A stretch of 6,611 nucleotides of DNA from Phycisphaeraceae bacterium (GCA_029260675.1 JAJDCV010000104.1:1-6611); one strand, 5' to 3'. Shown: positions 1 through 6,174, numbered from the stretch's first letter. Numbers and translations are program-made. The notes: a model not told the origin generated them from the sequence alone.

Positions 1-1517
1 CGTATGAGGACGAGCACGGCGTAGACTTCCAGGCGGCCCAGGACCATCAGCAGGCTCAGGACGCACTTGGACGGTGCGCTGAAGAAGCCGTAGTTGTGGG
101 TCGCCCCGACCTTGCCCAGGCCCGGGCCGATGTTATTTAATGAGGCGGCGCTTGCGGTGGCGGCGGTGGTGAAGTCCAGCGAGCCGGCCGGCTCCAGGAG
201 CTTCAACGCCAGCGTCCCCAGCAGGAACAACACGATGATGCCAAGGACATAGACCAGGACGGCCTGCTTCATTTCGGGGTCGACCACGCCGGTGCCGACG
301 CGGGTGGTCCGCACGACGTTGGGACGGAAGACCCGCTCCAGCTCGGCGAACATGACCTTGGCGGCGACCATGATGCGGATAACCTTGATCCCCCCGCCGG
401 TCGAGCCCGCGGAAGCACCGATAAACATGAGGGTGACCAGCACGGCCTGGGGGACAAAACCCCACAGATCGAAGTCGGCGGTGGAAAACCCGGTGGTGGT
501 CTGGATGGACACGGCTTGGAAGGCGCTCTCTCTTGCGGCGTCCAGGACCCCCAGGACATTCTGCTCGCCGGTCATCGACGTGCTTGTTTTGCCGTAGATG
601 CTGAACCCGATGATGACGGTCGCCACGAAGAGGATGCCTAAGTAGACGCGCAGCTCGGGGTCGTGCCAGATCGCGCCGAAGCGGCGGCGGGCGAACTGGT
701 AGTACAGCCCGAAGTTCACGCCGGCGAGGACCATGAAGACGATGGTGATCAGATCGACGGCCCAGCTATTGAACCCGCCGATGCTGGCGTTGTGAGTGCT
801 GAACCCGCCGGTGGCGAGGGTAGCGAAGGTGTGGCAGACCGAGTCAAACCAATTCATCCCCGCGAGTTTAAGCAGCAGGATCTGCACGCCGGTGAGTGCG
901 ACGTAGATCAGCCAGAGGATACGAGCGGTCTCTCGGATGCGCGGGCGGACGCCCTGTTGCTGGGGGCCGGGCGCCTCGACCTGGAAGAGCTTCTTGCCGC
1001 CGACGCCCAGGGTCGGCAGGACGGCGACGAAGAGGACGACGATGCCCAGGCCGCCGAGCCAGTGTGTCATCGCGCGCCAGAGCAGCAGGCCCTTGGGGAT
1101 CGAATCGACGTCGCTGAGGACGGTCGCGCCGGTGGTGGTCAGGCCACTCATCGCCTCGAAGTAGCAGGCGGTGAACGATCCGAATGCGTGATCGACCAGG
1201 GCGGTCCTCTCGATCCATGCCCATGCGTAGTACGGCAGCCCCGCCAGGGCGGCGCCCAGCAGCCAACTCATCGCGACCAGCAGCAAGGCCTCGCGCCGGC
1301 CCAGGTAGTCCTGGCCGCTTCGGCTACCGATCAGCCAACACGCCAGCCCGGCGACGGCACCGACCGCGGCGCTCATCAGCAACGCCAACGCCGCCAGCCT
1401 TTCGTTCTCATCGCCCCCCGCCCAGTTCTGCGCAGCCCAGCCCATCACCGCGACCATGCACAGGCACAGCACGATCATAACCAGGCCGAGTTCGCGGGTG
1501 ACGTAGCGGAGGTTCAT
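1..1517 (-). CDS. trkH: TrkH-type potassium channel subunit, C-terminus cut by window edge
   Basis: Membrane subunit of a Trk potassium uptake system, expected to form a dimeric K+ channel in the inner membrane gated by a TrkA ring. The frame is open from the ATG at 1517 to base 1, giving 505 residues. E. coli-type TrkH has about 483, and the visible end (GRLEVYAVLVLI, 494-505) matches the family's C-terminal region, so only about 10-20 residues are probably missing. All four selectivity-filter loops are visible: TTTGATV (127-133), ATLATGGFST (232-241), IQTTTGFST (338-346) and ASLNNIGPG (457-465). HWLGGLGIVVLF (152-163) follows the first loop, and GASAGSTGGGIK (367-378) is the conserved intramembrane-loop region. 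The start is set by the N-terminal helix MNLRYVTREL; no Shine-Dalgarno precedes it, the upstream mRNA being C-rich. The gene lies 147 bp downstream of trkA, its likely partner, on the same strand. The TrkH family call is firm; ion selectivity (K+ over Na+) is inferred from the filter glycines. Confidence 0.95.
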   Translation of the reverse strand, partial: MNLRYVTRELGLVMIVLCLCMVAVMGWAAQNWAGGDENERLAALALLMSAAVGAVAGLACWLIGSRSGQDYLGRREALLLVAMSWLLGAALAGLPYYAWAWIERTALVDHAFGSFTACYFEAMSGLTTTGATVLSDVDSIPKGLLLWRAMTHWLGGLGIVVLFVAVLPTLGVGGKKLFQVEAPGPQQQGVRPRIRETARILWLIYVALTGVQILLLKLAGMNWFDSVCHTFATLATGGFSTHNASIGGFNSWAVDLITIVFMVLAGVNFGLYYQFARRRFGAIWHDPELRVYLGILFVATVIIGFSIYGKTSTSMTGEQNVLGVLDAARESAFQAVSIQTTTGFSTADFDLWGFVPQAVLVTLMFIGASAGSTGGGIKVIRIMVAAKVMFAELERVFRPNVVRTTRVGTGVVDPEMKQAVLVYVLGIIVLFLLGTLALKLLEPAGSLDFTTAATASAASLNNIGPGLGKVGATHNYGFFSAPSKCVLSLLMVLGRLEVYAVLVLI

Positions 1518-1559
1518 GGGTGGCGGGGTCTGGGGTCTGGGGTTCAGGGGGTTTGAGGG
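1518..1559 (+). repeat. G-tract run with 7-bp tandem repeat, possible G-quadruplex
   Basis: Six runs of three to five G occur at 1518-1520, 1525-1528, 1532-1535, 1539-1542, 1547-1551 and 1557-1559, with loops of 3-5 nt. The middle part is a heptamer tandem: GGGGTCT at 1525 and 1532, then the diverged GGGGTTC at 1539. The G-rich strand is the template strand of trkH, so the mRNA carries the C-rich complement directly before its start codon. The spacing fits the usual quadruplex rule (four G3+ runs, loops of 1-7 nt). Whether it folds, or is only low-complexity spacer, cannot be told from sequence. Confidence 0.6.
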
Positions 1560-1565
1560 AAAATG

Positions 1566-1660
1566 GATTTATGATTGATAATTTGAGATTTATGATTGCA
1601 GAATGAACGTTGCGGATTAGAAAACAAAAATCATAAATCTTAGATCACAAATCATAAATC
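1566..1660. repeat. AT-rich imperfect inverted repeat with doubled 11-bp words
   Basis: The left arm holds GATTTATGATT at 1566-1576 and again at 1587-1597. The right arm holds its exact reverse complement AATCATAAATC at 1629-1639 and 1650-1660. The two words are 21 bp apart in both arms, so the arms pair in register over about 32 bp with a 31-nt loop (1598-1628); the 10 bp between the words are only partly complementary. The element fills most of the trkA-trkH spacer, ends 4 bp from the trkA stop codon, and is far more AT-rich than the genes around it. No transposase lies inside. It is probably a dispersed non-coding intergenic repeat; in the trkA-trkH transcript it would form a long AU-rich stem-loop. 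The family identity is not known to me. Confidence 0.75.
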
Positions 1661-1664
1661 TGCA

Positions 1665-3008
1665 TCACTTCCCGCTGAAGAGCTTGCGTAGTTCCTTGCG
1701 TGCTTTGTCGGGGCCGATGGCGATGACGGTGTCGCCGGGCTCGATCTGGCTGTCGGCACCGGGGACGAACACCTCGTCGCCGCGCTGCACGGCGGTGAGG
1801 ATGGTGTTGGCGGGCAGCTTCAGTTCTTTCAACGGCTTGTTGACCGATCGGGTCGCACCGATCGGGACTTCCAGTTCGTAGACCTCGGCGATCCCCTCGA
1901 CCAAGGTCGCCAGGTGCTTGACCGGGCCGCGGTCCAGGAGCCGAAGCACCTTGGTCACGGCCGCGGTGCGCGGGCTGAATGACCAGTCGATCCCGATGTG
2001 TTCTAGCAGGTGCTGATAGGTCGATCGCTGGAGCATCGCCACGGCGCTGGCGGCGCCCATGGTCTTGGCCCGTGCGGCGGCCAGGATGTTGCGCTCCTCG
2101 TCATCGGTCAGCGCCAGGAAGGCATCGGTCATGTTGACCCGCTCGTCCTTGAGGGCGTCGGTGTTGACGGCGTCGGCGTTGAGGACGGTGACCCATTCCA
2201 GCTTGCCGCTGAGCTCCTGGGCACGCAGCGGGTCGGTCTCGAACACGCGGATCGAGAAGTTCTTGCCCTTCAGGGCGCGGCAGACCCAGACACACTGGGC
2301 GGTCCCGCCGAGGATGATGACCTTTCGGCTGCGGCCGGATTCGCTGTCGAACAGTTTTCTCGCCTTGTCGAATCCCTTGGATTCGCCGACGAGGATCACG
2401 ATGTCGCCGCGTTGGATCACGGTGTGGGCGTCGGGGAGGAAGGCTTCCTCACCACGTTTAACCGCCGTGACCCGGGCCGAGGCGGGGAGCTTGAGGTCCG
2501 CCAGCTCGTGGCCCACAGCCTTGGCGTCGTCGCCGACGGGTAGCTGCTGCATCTCGATCTTGCCCCGGGCGAACTGCTCGATCGCCAGCGCGCCGGGGCT
2601 GCGGAGTGTCGAGGCGATAGCCAGCCCGGTGGAGTATTCCGGGCAGACCAGGTGGTCGATGCCCAGGTGCCGAGCGTAGTCCAAGCCACGTTTCTCGAAG
2701 TAGGCGGAGTGGTGGACCCGGGCGATGACTTTGCCAGCGCCCAGGGCCTTGGCGACCGAGGCGCACAGGAGGTTGATCTCGTCGTCGCTGGTGGCGGCGA
2801 TGAACATGTCGGCCTTGGCGCAGCCGGCTTCCAGGAGGACGTTGGCGTGCCCGCCGTGGCCCACCAGGCTCCTGACGTCCAGCACGTCGTCCAGCTCGGA
2901 GAGCGTATCCGCCCGGCGGTCGATGACGGTGATGTTGTGGTGCTGGGCCGCGAGGACTTCGGCGCAATGCCTGCCGACCTCACCGGCACCACAGATGACA
3001 ATGTTCAT
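1665..3008 (-). CDS. trkA: TrkA, double-RCK NAD-binding regulator of Trk potassium uptake
   Basis: Cytoplasmic peripheral subunit that binds NAD(H) or nucleotide and gates the TrkH channel. At 447 residues it has the usual TrkA length and internal duplication. RCK-N 1 (about 1-130) has the Rossmann loop GAGEVG (7-12), the ribose-binding acid in VIDRRAD (D30), and ATSDDEINLL (72-81). RCK-C 1 spans about 151-220. RCK-N 2 (about 228-350) has FETD (256-259) and LTDDEERNIL (300-309). RCK-C 2 spans about 374-444. The second glycine loop is degenerate: GGTAQCVW (234-241) where GxGxxG is expected, so the second half may not bind dinucleotide. The ATG at 3008 is chosen because MNIVICGAGEVG begins exactly at the first beta strand; no Shine-Dalgarno is present. 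It sits between ktrA and trkH on the same strand, and TrkH is its most likely partner. Confidence 0.95.
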   Translation of the reverse strand: MNIVICGAGEVGRHCAEVLAAQHHNITVIDRRADTLSELDDVLDVRSLVGHGGHANVLLEAGCAKADMFIAATSDDEINLLCASVAKALGAGKVIARVHHSAYFEKRGLDYARHLGIDHLVCPEYSTGLAIASTLRSPGALAIEQFARGKIEMQQLPVGDDAKAVGHELADLKLPASARVTAVKRGEEAFLPDAHTVIQRGDIVILVGESKGFDKARKLFDSESGRSRKVIILGGTAQCVWVCRALKGKNFSIRVFETDPLRAQELSGKLEWVTVLNADAVNTDALKDERVNMTDAFLALTDDEERNILAAARAKTMGAASAVAMLQRSTYQHLLEHIGIDWSFSPRTAAVTKVLRLLDRGPVKHLATLVEGIAEVYELEVPIGATRSVNKPLKELKLPANTILTAVQRGDEVFVPGADSQIEPGDTVIAIGPDKARKELRKLFSGK

Positions 3009-3068
3009 GGACGCGACTTCAAGCCCAGGTTGATGCGTTCGCCTGTCGGCGTCGGCGTTCTTGCCTCG

Positions 3069-3098
3069 CCGGGACGGGCATCACAGCCCGACACCCGG
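3069..3098. other. GC-rich hairpin in the ktrA-trkA spacer
   Basis: CCGGG (3069-3073) pairs with CCCGG (3094-3098), and inside it CGGGC (3075-3079) pairs with GCCCG (3086-3090) around a 6-nt loop, with a 1-nt/3-nt internal bulge. This gives ten GC-rich base pairs about 60 nt upstream of the trkA start in the minus-strand transcript. No T-run follows on either strand, so it does not look like a standard intrinsic terminator. It could be an mRNA leader or RNA-processing structure, or a chance GC palindrome. The rest of the 189-bp spacer shows no gene and no convincing promoter. Confidence 0.45.
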
Positions 3099-3197
3099 TA
3101 AACCGACATGGTATCCCCGCACGACGACACGGGCGAACCTCACCGAACCGGGGCACCTGATTGATCGATGTATGGCAATGTCAGCATTTAGGTTATA

Positions 3198-3851
3198 TCA
3201 GGCCTGGATCTTTTCCAGGTCTTCATCCTTGCCCATGAGCATCAGGGTGTCCTCGGGCTTGAGCGGGTCGATCGGGCTGGGGATACGGACCGGGCCCGCG
3301 CCGTCACTGGAAGGGCCTCGGATCGCTACGACGTGCAGGCCCATCTCGGCCCTGAGGTGTAGGCCGGCGAGCGTCTGGCCGACCCAGGCCTTGGGGGTCT
3401 TCATCTCCACGAGGCTGTGCCCGGCATCCAGCTCGATCTGTTTAAGGAATTGTGGGCTGACCAGCCTGTGTGTCCAGCGGTCGGCGGACTCGTCCTCGGG
3501 CATCACCACCTCGTCGGCGCCGATCCGCGCCAGGATCTTAGCGGTGACCGGGTTGTTGGCCCGCGAGATCACACGCGGCACGCCCATCTGCTTGAGGACC
3601 ACGGTGGCCAAGGTCGTGGCCTGGAAGTCGCGCCCGACGCTGACCACCGCGACATCGACGTTGTCGACACCCTGGGCCTTGAGTGCCTGCTCATCGGTGG
3701 CATCCAGCGCGACCGCCAGCGTCACCCGGTCGCGCATCTCCTGGACCAGCAGCGGGTCCTTGTCGATCCCGATCACCTCCTGGCCCGCCGACGACAGGTT
3801 GCTGGCAAGCCTCGCACCGAACTGCCCAAGACCGATCACCGCAAATCGCAT
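3198..3851 (-). CDS. ktrA: KtrA-type single-RCK regulator of potassium uptake
   Basis: Cytoplasmic gating subunit of a Ktr K+ transporter; in known systems KtrA forms an octameric ring under the KtrB dimer and binds ATP/ADP or NAD(H). The 217 residues match the family's usual length of about 220. The Rossmann loop is GLGQFG (7-12) and the ribose-binding acid is D30 in GIDKD. ALDATDEQAL (48-57) and a stretch rich in SVGRDFQATTL (86-96) are typical of the family. RCK-N covers about 1-130 and RCK-C about 135-215, the latter ending LMLMGKDEDLEKIQ. An AGGAG site six bases before the ATG supports the start at 3851. The gene follows ktrB on the same strand with a 207-bp spacer occupied by a repeat, and precedes trkA by 189 bp. 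It has one RCK unit, unlike the neighbouring double-unit TrkA, which is why I pair it with the KtrB-like channel gene. Confidence 0.93.
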   Translation of the reverse strand: MRFAVIGLGQFGARLASNLSSAGQEVIGIDKDPLLVQEMRDRVTLAVALDATDEQALKAQGVDNVDVAVVSVGRDFQATTLATVVLKQMGVPRVISRANNPVTAKILARIGADEVVMPEDESADRWTHRLVSPQFLKQIELDAGHSLVEMKTPKAWVGQTLAGLHLRAEMGLHVVAIRGPSSDGAGPVRIPSPIDPLKPEDTLMLMGKDEDLEKIQA

Positions 3852-3857
3852 GTCACG

Positions 3858-3862
3858 CTCCT
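3858..3862 (-). promoter_or_regulatory. Shine-Dalgarno site of ktrA
   Basis: The minus strand reads AGGAG, then the six-base spacer CGTGAC, then the ATG at 3851. This is a textbook ribosome-binding site and fixes the ktrA start. It is the only clear one before any of the four potassium genes. Confidence 0.8.
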
Positions 3863-3873
3863 AACCCAAGATG

Positions 3874-4041
3874 AACCAAAGAAACATGGAGCACAGAGAA
3901 AACATGAGGAGGAATCCACCGATATCGCAGATTACGCAGATGAATACAAAGGCATCGAGACCCTCGTTTATAACCTGCGTCATCTGCGAGATCTGCGGAT
4001 CACTCCGTCTTCCTTCACCGTGTCTCTGTATCTCTGTGGTT
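3874..4041. repeat. 168-bp imperfect inverted repeat built from GCAGAT and CTCTGT words
   Basis: Inner arms: CGCAGATTACGCAGATGA (3926-3943) and TCATCTGCGAGATCTGCG (3980-3997) are complementary at 16 of 18 positions, with a 36-nt loop. Each arm repeats its core word (GCAGAT or ATCTGC) at 9-bp spacing. Outer arms: AACCAAAGAAACATGGAG (3874-3891) faces CTCTGTATCTCTGTGGTT (4024-4041), complementary at about 13 of 18, with CTCTGT doubled at 8-bp spacing. The element fills most of the ktrB-ktrA spacer and is AT-richer than its flanks. From memory, very similar strings ('CCACAGAGACACAGAG', 'ATCTGCGTAATCTGCG') recur in intergenic DNA of many planctomycete, verrucomicrobial and deltaproteobacterial genomes, so this is probably a copy of a widespread dispersed repeat of unsettled function. 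No coding sequence is evident inside. Confidence 0.75.
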
Positions 4042-4058
4042 ACTCTTCATAATTTCAT

Positions 4059-5951
4059 TTACCCAAGCGCCACGCCCTCGTGTGCGTAACGATACGGCCG
4101 ATCGGTGCCGTGCGAGAAGATCATGGCGCCTAAGAGCGCCAACGGCCCGACCCGGCCTAAGAACATCGTCGCGATGATCACCGCCCGGCCGAAGCCGGTC
4201 AAATCCCCGGTAATCCCCAGCGATAAACCGGTGGTGGTCGACGCGCTGACCGCTTCAAACGCCAGCGACTGGAATGTGAACGGCTCACTTAAACAAAGCA
4301 GCATCGTCGAGACGGTCACCAGCAATAGATAACACAGCCCGATGGTCGCGGCCTTGCGCACCAGCGAGTCGGCGATCGTGCGGCCAAAGGCCTCGGCGCG
4401 TGGGCGCTGACGGACGGTGGCGATGACGGACAACGCCAGCAGCGCGATCACGGTCGTCTTGAACCCGCCTGCGGTCGAGCCGGGCGAGCCGCCGACCATC
4501 ATCAGGGTCATCACCCCGAGTCGGCCGGCGGGTTGAAGCTCGTCCATAGGGATGGCATTAAACCCTGCGGTGCGCGAGGTCACGGACATGAAGCTGGCGT
4601 CCGCCAGTATCCCGCCGACGGTAGAAACGGTCAGCGGGTCCGGGCGGTCGGCGTGGGCGGTGACCCCCTGCTGCATCGATTCGTGGAGATACGGCATCAA
4701 CTGCCCGGCGCCGATGGTGACCACGCCCCAGAGATACAGCCCCGCGGTGGCGGTCAGCACGATCCTGGTGTGCAGGCTCAGCCGACCGGCGGTGATGTCA
4801 ACCGGCACCCCCGGGCGTACCGGGCGGAAGCGCAGACGGCCACTTAACTTGAACCGTACGACGCTAAATAAGTTTTCAAGAGCCGGAAACCCAAGCCCCC
4901 CCAACACGATCAGCGGGAGGATCACGGCGTGTGTGAGCATGGCGTGGCGGTATCCGACCAGGCTGTGCCCGGTGATATCGAACCCGGCGTTGCAGAACGC
5001 GCTGACGGCATGGAACAAACTCATCCCGACACGTTCCCCGGTCGTCAGGACACCTCCGACGGGATCATCCCACAGCGGGTACAACATCGCTGCACCGATC
5101 AACTCGATGCCGATCGTGGTCAGGACGATGAAACGCACAAACCCGCGCAGCTTGTGCATGGGTTGGTCGTTGAGCATGTCTCGCAGGTTGACGTTTTCTT
5201 TCAGCGAGAGGCTCTGTCCAAGCAGTGTCGCGAGCATGGACCCGAAGATGATGATGCCCAGCCCGCCGAGTTGGATGAGTGAACCGATGACGGCCTGGCC
5301 GAAGGATGTGAACCCGTGCGCGGTGTCTCTTAGTGTCAGGCCGGTGACGCAGACCGCGCTGGTGGCGGTGAATAGTGCTTCGCTGAAGGTGATCGGTTCC
5401 CCGGCAGGGATGTAGGCGTTTAGCGCGGGGTCGAAGATGTGCGGGGTGGCGCGGGGAGCCATCAGTAACGGCGTGCCGATCAGGATCAGAAGCGCGAAGG
5501 ACAGCGGCAGTAACATCCCCGGCCGAGCCAGCGCCCGTGACAGCAGGACGTTCAAGCGCCAGGCTTCTAAAAGGAACAGACAGATCGACACGGCTTCGAT
5601 CAGGTGCCAATAGGGTTTGACCGCCACGGCCAGGCTCATGACCAGCCCGGACAGGGCCAACACGAGCAAGCCGATCTCAAGCCATCGGCCACGTGGGGTG
5701 GTGAACAGGTCACCGCCGCGCCGACGGCGTCTCTCGATCTCCAGGCCGTAACCCAGCAGTGCCAGGCACTGAAGCATGTGCATCACCCAGACCGGCGCCG
5801 GGGGCCTGAAGAACCCATGCTCGAAAACCACCACGGCGGCGGCAAGCAGTGTCAATAACAACCGACCCAAACGGCGTAGCACGACGCCTTGGAGCACCGG
5901 ATCAAGGCCCGGGCTGGCCGAGGGCTGTGCTGTTTGGAGGTTGCCCGTCAT
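4059..5951 (-). CDS. ktrB: KtrB/TrkH-family potassium channel subunit with N-terminal membrane extension
   Basis: Inner-membrane K+-translocating subunit, expected to work with KtrA. The four filter loops are KtrB-like: TSAVCVTGL (197-205), SAFCNAGF (317-324), TSRTAGFN (458-465) and STTTGLSLGIT (571-581). QLGGLGIIIFGS (227-238) and GGSPGSTAGGFKT (487-499) are also conserved. The protein has 630 residues against about 445 for typical KtrB. The core begins near residue 145 (GMLLPLSFALLILIGTPLL), and the first 140 or so residues hold about four extra hydrophobic segments (near 31-46, 54-70, 91-110 and 114-130) with a basic cytoplasmic patch ERRRRRGG (72-79). The ATG at 5951 has no Shine-Dalgarno; the mRNA reads CCTCCT just before it. 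A GTG at 5882 (codon 24, preceded by AAGG) is a possible alternative that keeps every membrane segment. It is the first gene of the minus-strand cluster, divergent from the gene at 6252. The family call is firm; the role of the extension is unknown. Confidence 0.93.
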   Translation of the reverse strand: MTGNLQTAQPSASPGLDPVLQGVVLRRLGRLLLTLLAAAVVVFEHGFFRPPAPVWVMHMLQCLALLGYGLEIERRRRRGGDLFTTPRGRWLEIGLLVLALSGLVMSLAVAVKPYWHLIEAVSICLFLLEAWRLNVLLSRALARPGMLLPLSFALLILIGTPLLMAPRATPHIFDPALNAYIPAGEPITFSEALFTATSAVCVTGLTLRDTAHGFTSFGQAVIGSLIQLGGLGIIIFGSMLATLLGQSLSLKENVNLRDMLNDQPMHKLRGFVRFIVLTTIGIELIGAAMLYPLWDDPVGGVLTTGERVGMSLFHAVSAFCNAGFDITGHSLVGYRHAMLTHAVILPLIVLGGLGFPALENLFSVVRFKLSGRLRFRPVRPGVPVDITAGRLSLHTRIVLTATAGLYLWGVVTIGAGQLMPYLHESMQQGVTAHADRPDPLTVSTVGGILADASFMSVTSRTAGFNAIPMDELQPAGRLGVMTLMMVGGSPGSTAGGFKTTVIALLALSVIATVRQRPRAEAFGRTIADSLVRKAATIGLCYLLLVTVSTMLLCLSEPFTFQSLAFEAVSASTTTGLSLGITGDLTGFGRAVIIATMFLGRVGPLALLGAMIFSHGTDRPYRYAHEGVALG

Positions 5952-5977
5952 AGGAGGGTGGACCCGTGGGAGAACAT

Positions 5978-6054
5978 GGCCGAAACGTCCGTTCGCCGGC
6001 CGTGCGAGCCTAAGGCCTTACCGGGCAAGATGCAACGGCTACGGCTGGCGGTAA
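5978..6054. other. Cluster of inverted repeats in the divergent intergenic region
   Basis: Three nested or adjacent inverted repeats can be seen. The first is a hairpin, GGCCG (5978-5982) with CGGCC (5997-6001), with inner AACG/CGTT pairing. The second is the perfect 10-bp palindrome TAAGGCCTTA (6011-6020). The third is TTACCG (6018-6023) with CGGTAA (6049-6054). They lie 27-103 bp upstream of the ktrB start, so they could be an mRNA leader structure for ktrB, operator sites, or part of a plus-strand RNA ending at the terminator candidate at 6068-6087. The divergent region 5952-6251 holds no gene I can support. I compared it by eye with the c-di-AMP (ydaO) and c-di-GMP-I consensus and found no convincing match. 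Confidence 0.35.
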
Positions 6055-6067
6055 CAAAGAGCCGGTC

Positions 6068-6087
6068 AACCCCGGCCCCGGGTTTTT
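6068..6087 (+). terminator. Possible plus-strand intrinsic terminator
   Basis: AACCC (6068-6072) pairs with GGGTT (6080-6084) around a 7-nt loop, running into TTTTT (6083-6087). An overlapping alternative stem, GCCGG (6061-6065) with CCGGC (6072-6076), would compete with it. The stem is short. It lies upstream of the plus-strand promoter at 6147, so it would end some other plus-strand transcript, for example one antisense to ktrB or a small RNA, rather than the exported-protein gene. Confidence 0.35.
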
Positions 6088-6146
6088 CTCGTCGTGGCAC
6101 ACACCGCATGGACCTTGATTGATAGAACTTATTTTGCGGACGAGGC

Positions 6147-6174
6147 TTGACTCGAACACACATATCAAGATAAT
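6147..6174 (+). promoter_or_regulatory. Sigma-70-like promoter of the exported-protein gene
   Basis: The -35 box TTGACT (6147-6152, five of six consensus bases) and -10 box GATAAT (6169-6174, five of six) are separated by 16 bp. Transcription would start near 6181, leaving an untranslated leader of about 70 nt before the ATG at 6252. The surrounding stretch is distinctly AT-rich. GATAA (6169-6173) and TTATC (6181-6185) form an inverted repeat over the -10 box and start point, which could be an operator. Confidence 0.6.

Noticed and set aside
663..1556. 297-codon plus-strand frame antisense to trkH.
   Set aside because: It is a long shadow frame created by high GC at codon third positions. 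Its acidic, glutamine- and glycine-rich translation is typical of such artefacts, and the opposite strand is clearly TrkH with all four filter loops.
3061..3864. 267-codon plus-strand frame antisense to ktrA.
   Set aside because: It is a shadow of the KtrA frame; the serine/arginine-rich translation has no domain pattern, and the minus strand has a Shine-Dalgarno and a full RCK protein.
5976..6122. 48-codon plus-strand frame starting MAETSVRRP, with GGGAG just upstream and AGGAGG further upstream.
   Set aside because: It spans the inverted repeats and the terminator candidate, has arginine-rich low-information composition, and no recognisable domain. The AGGAGG is 18 bases from the ATG, too far for a good site.
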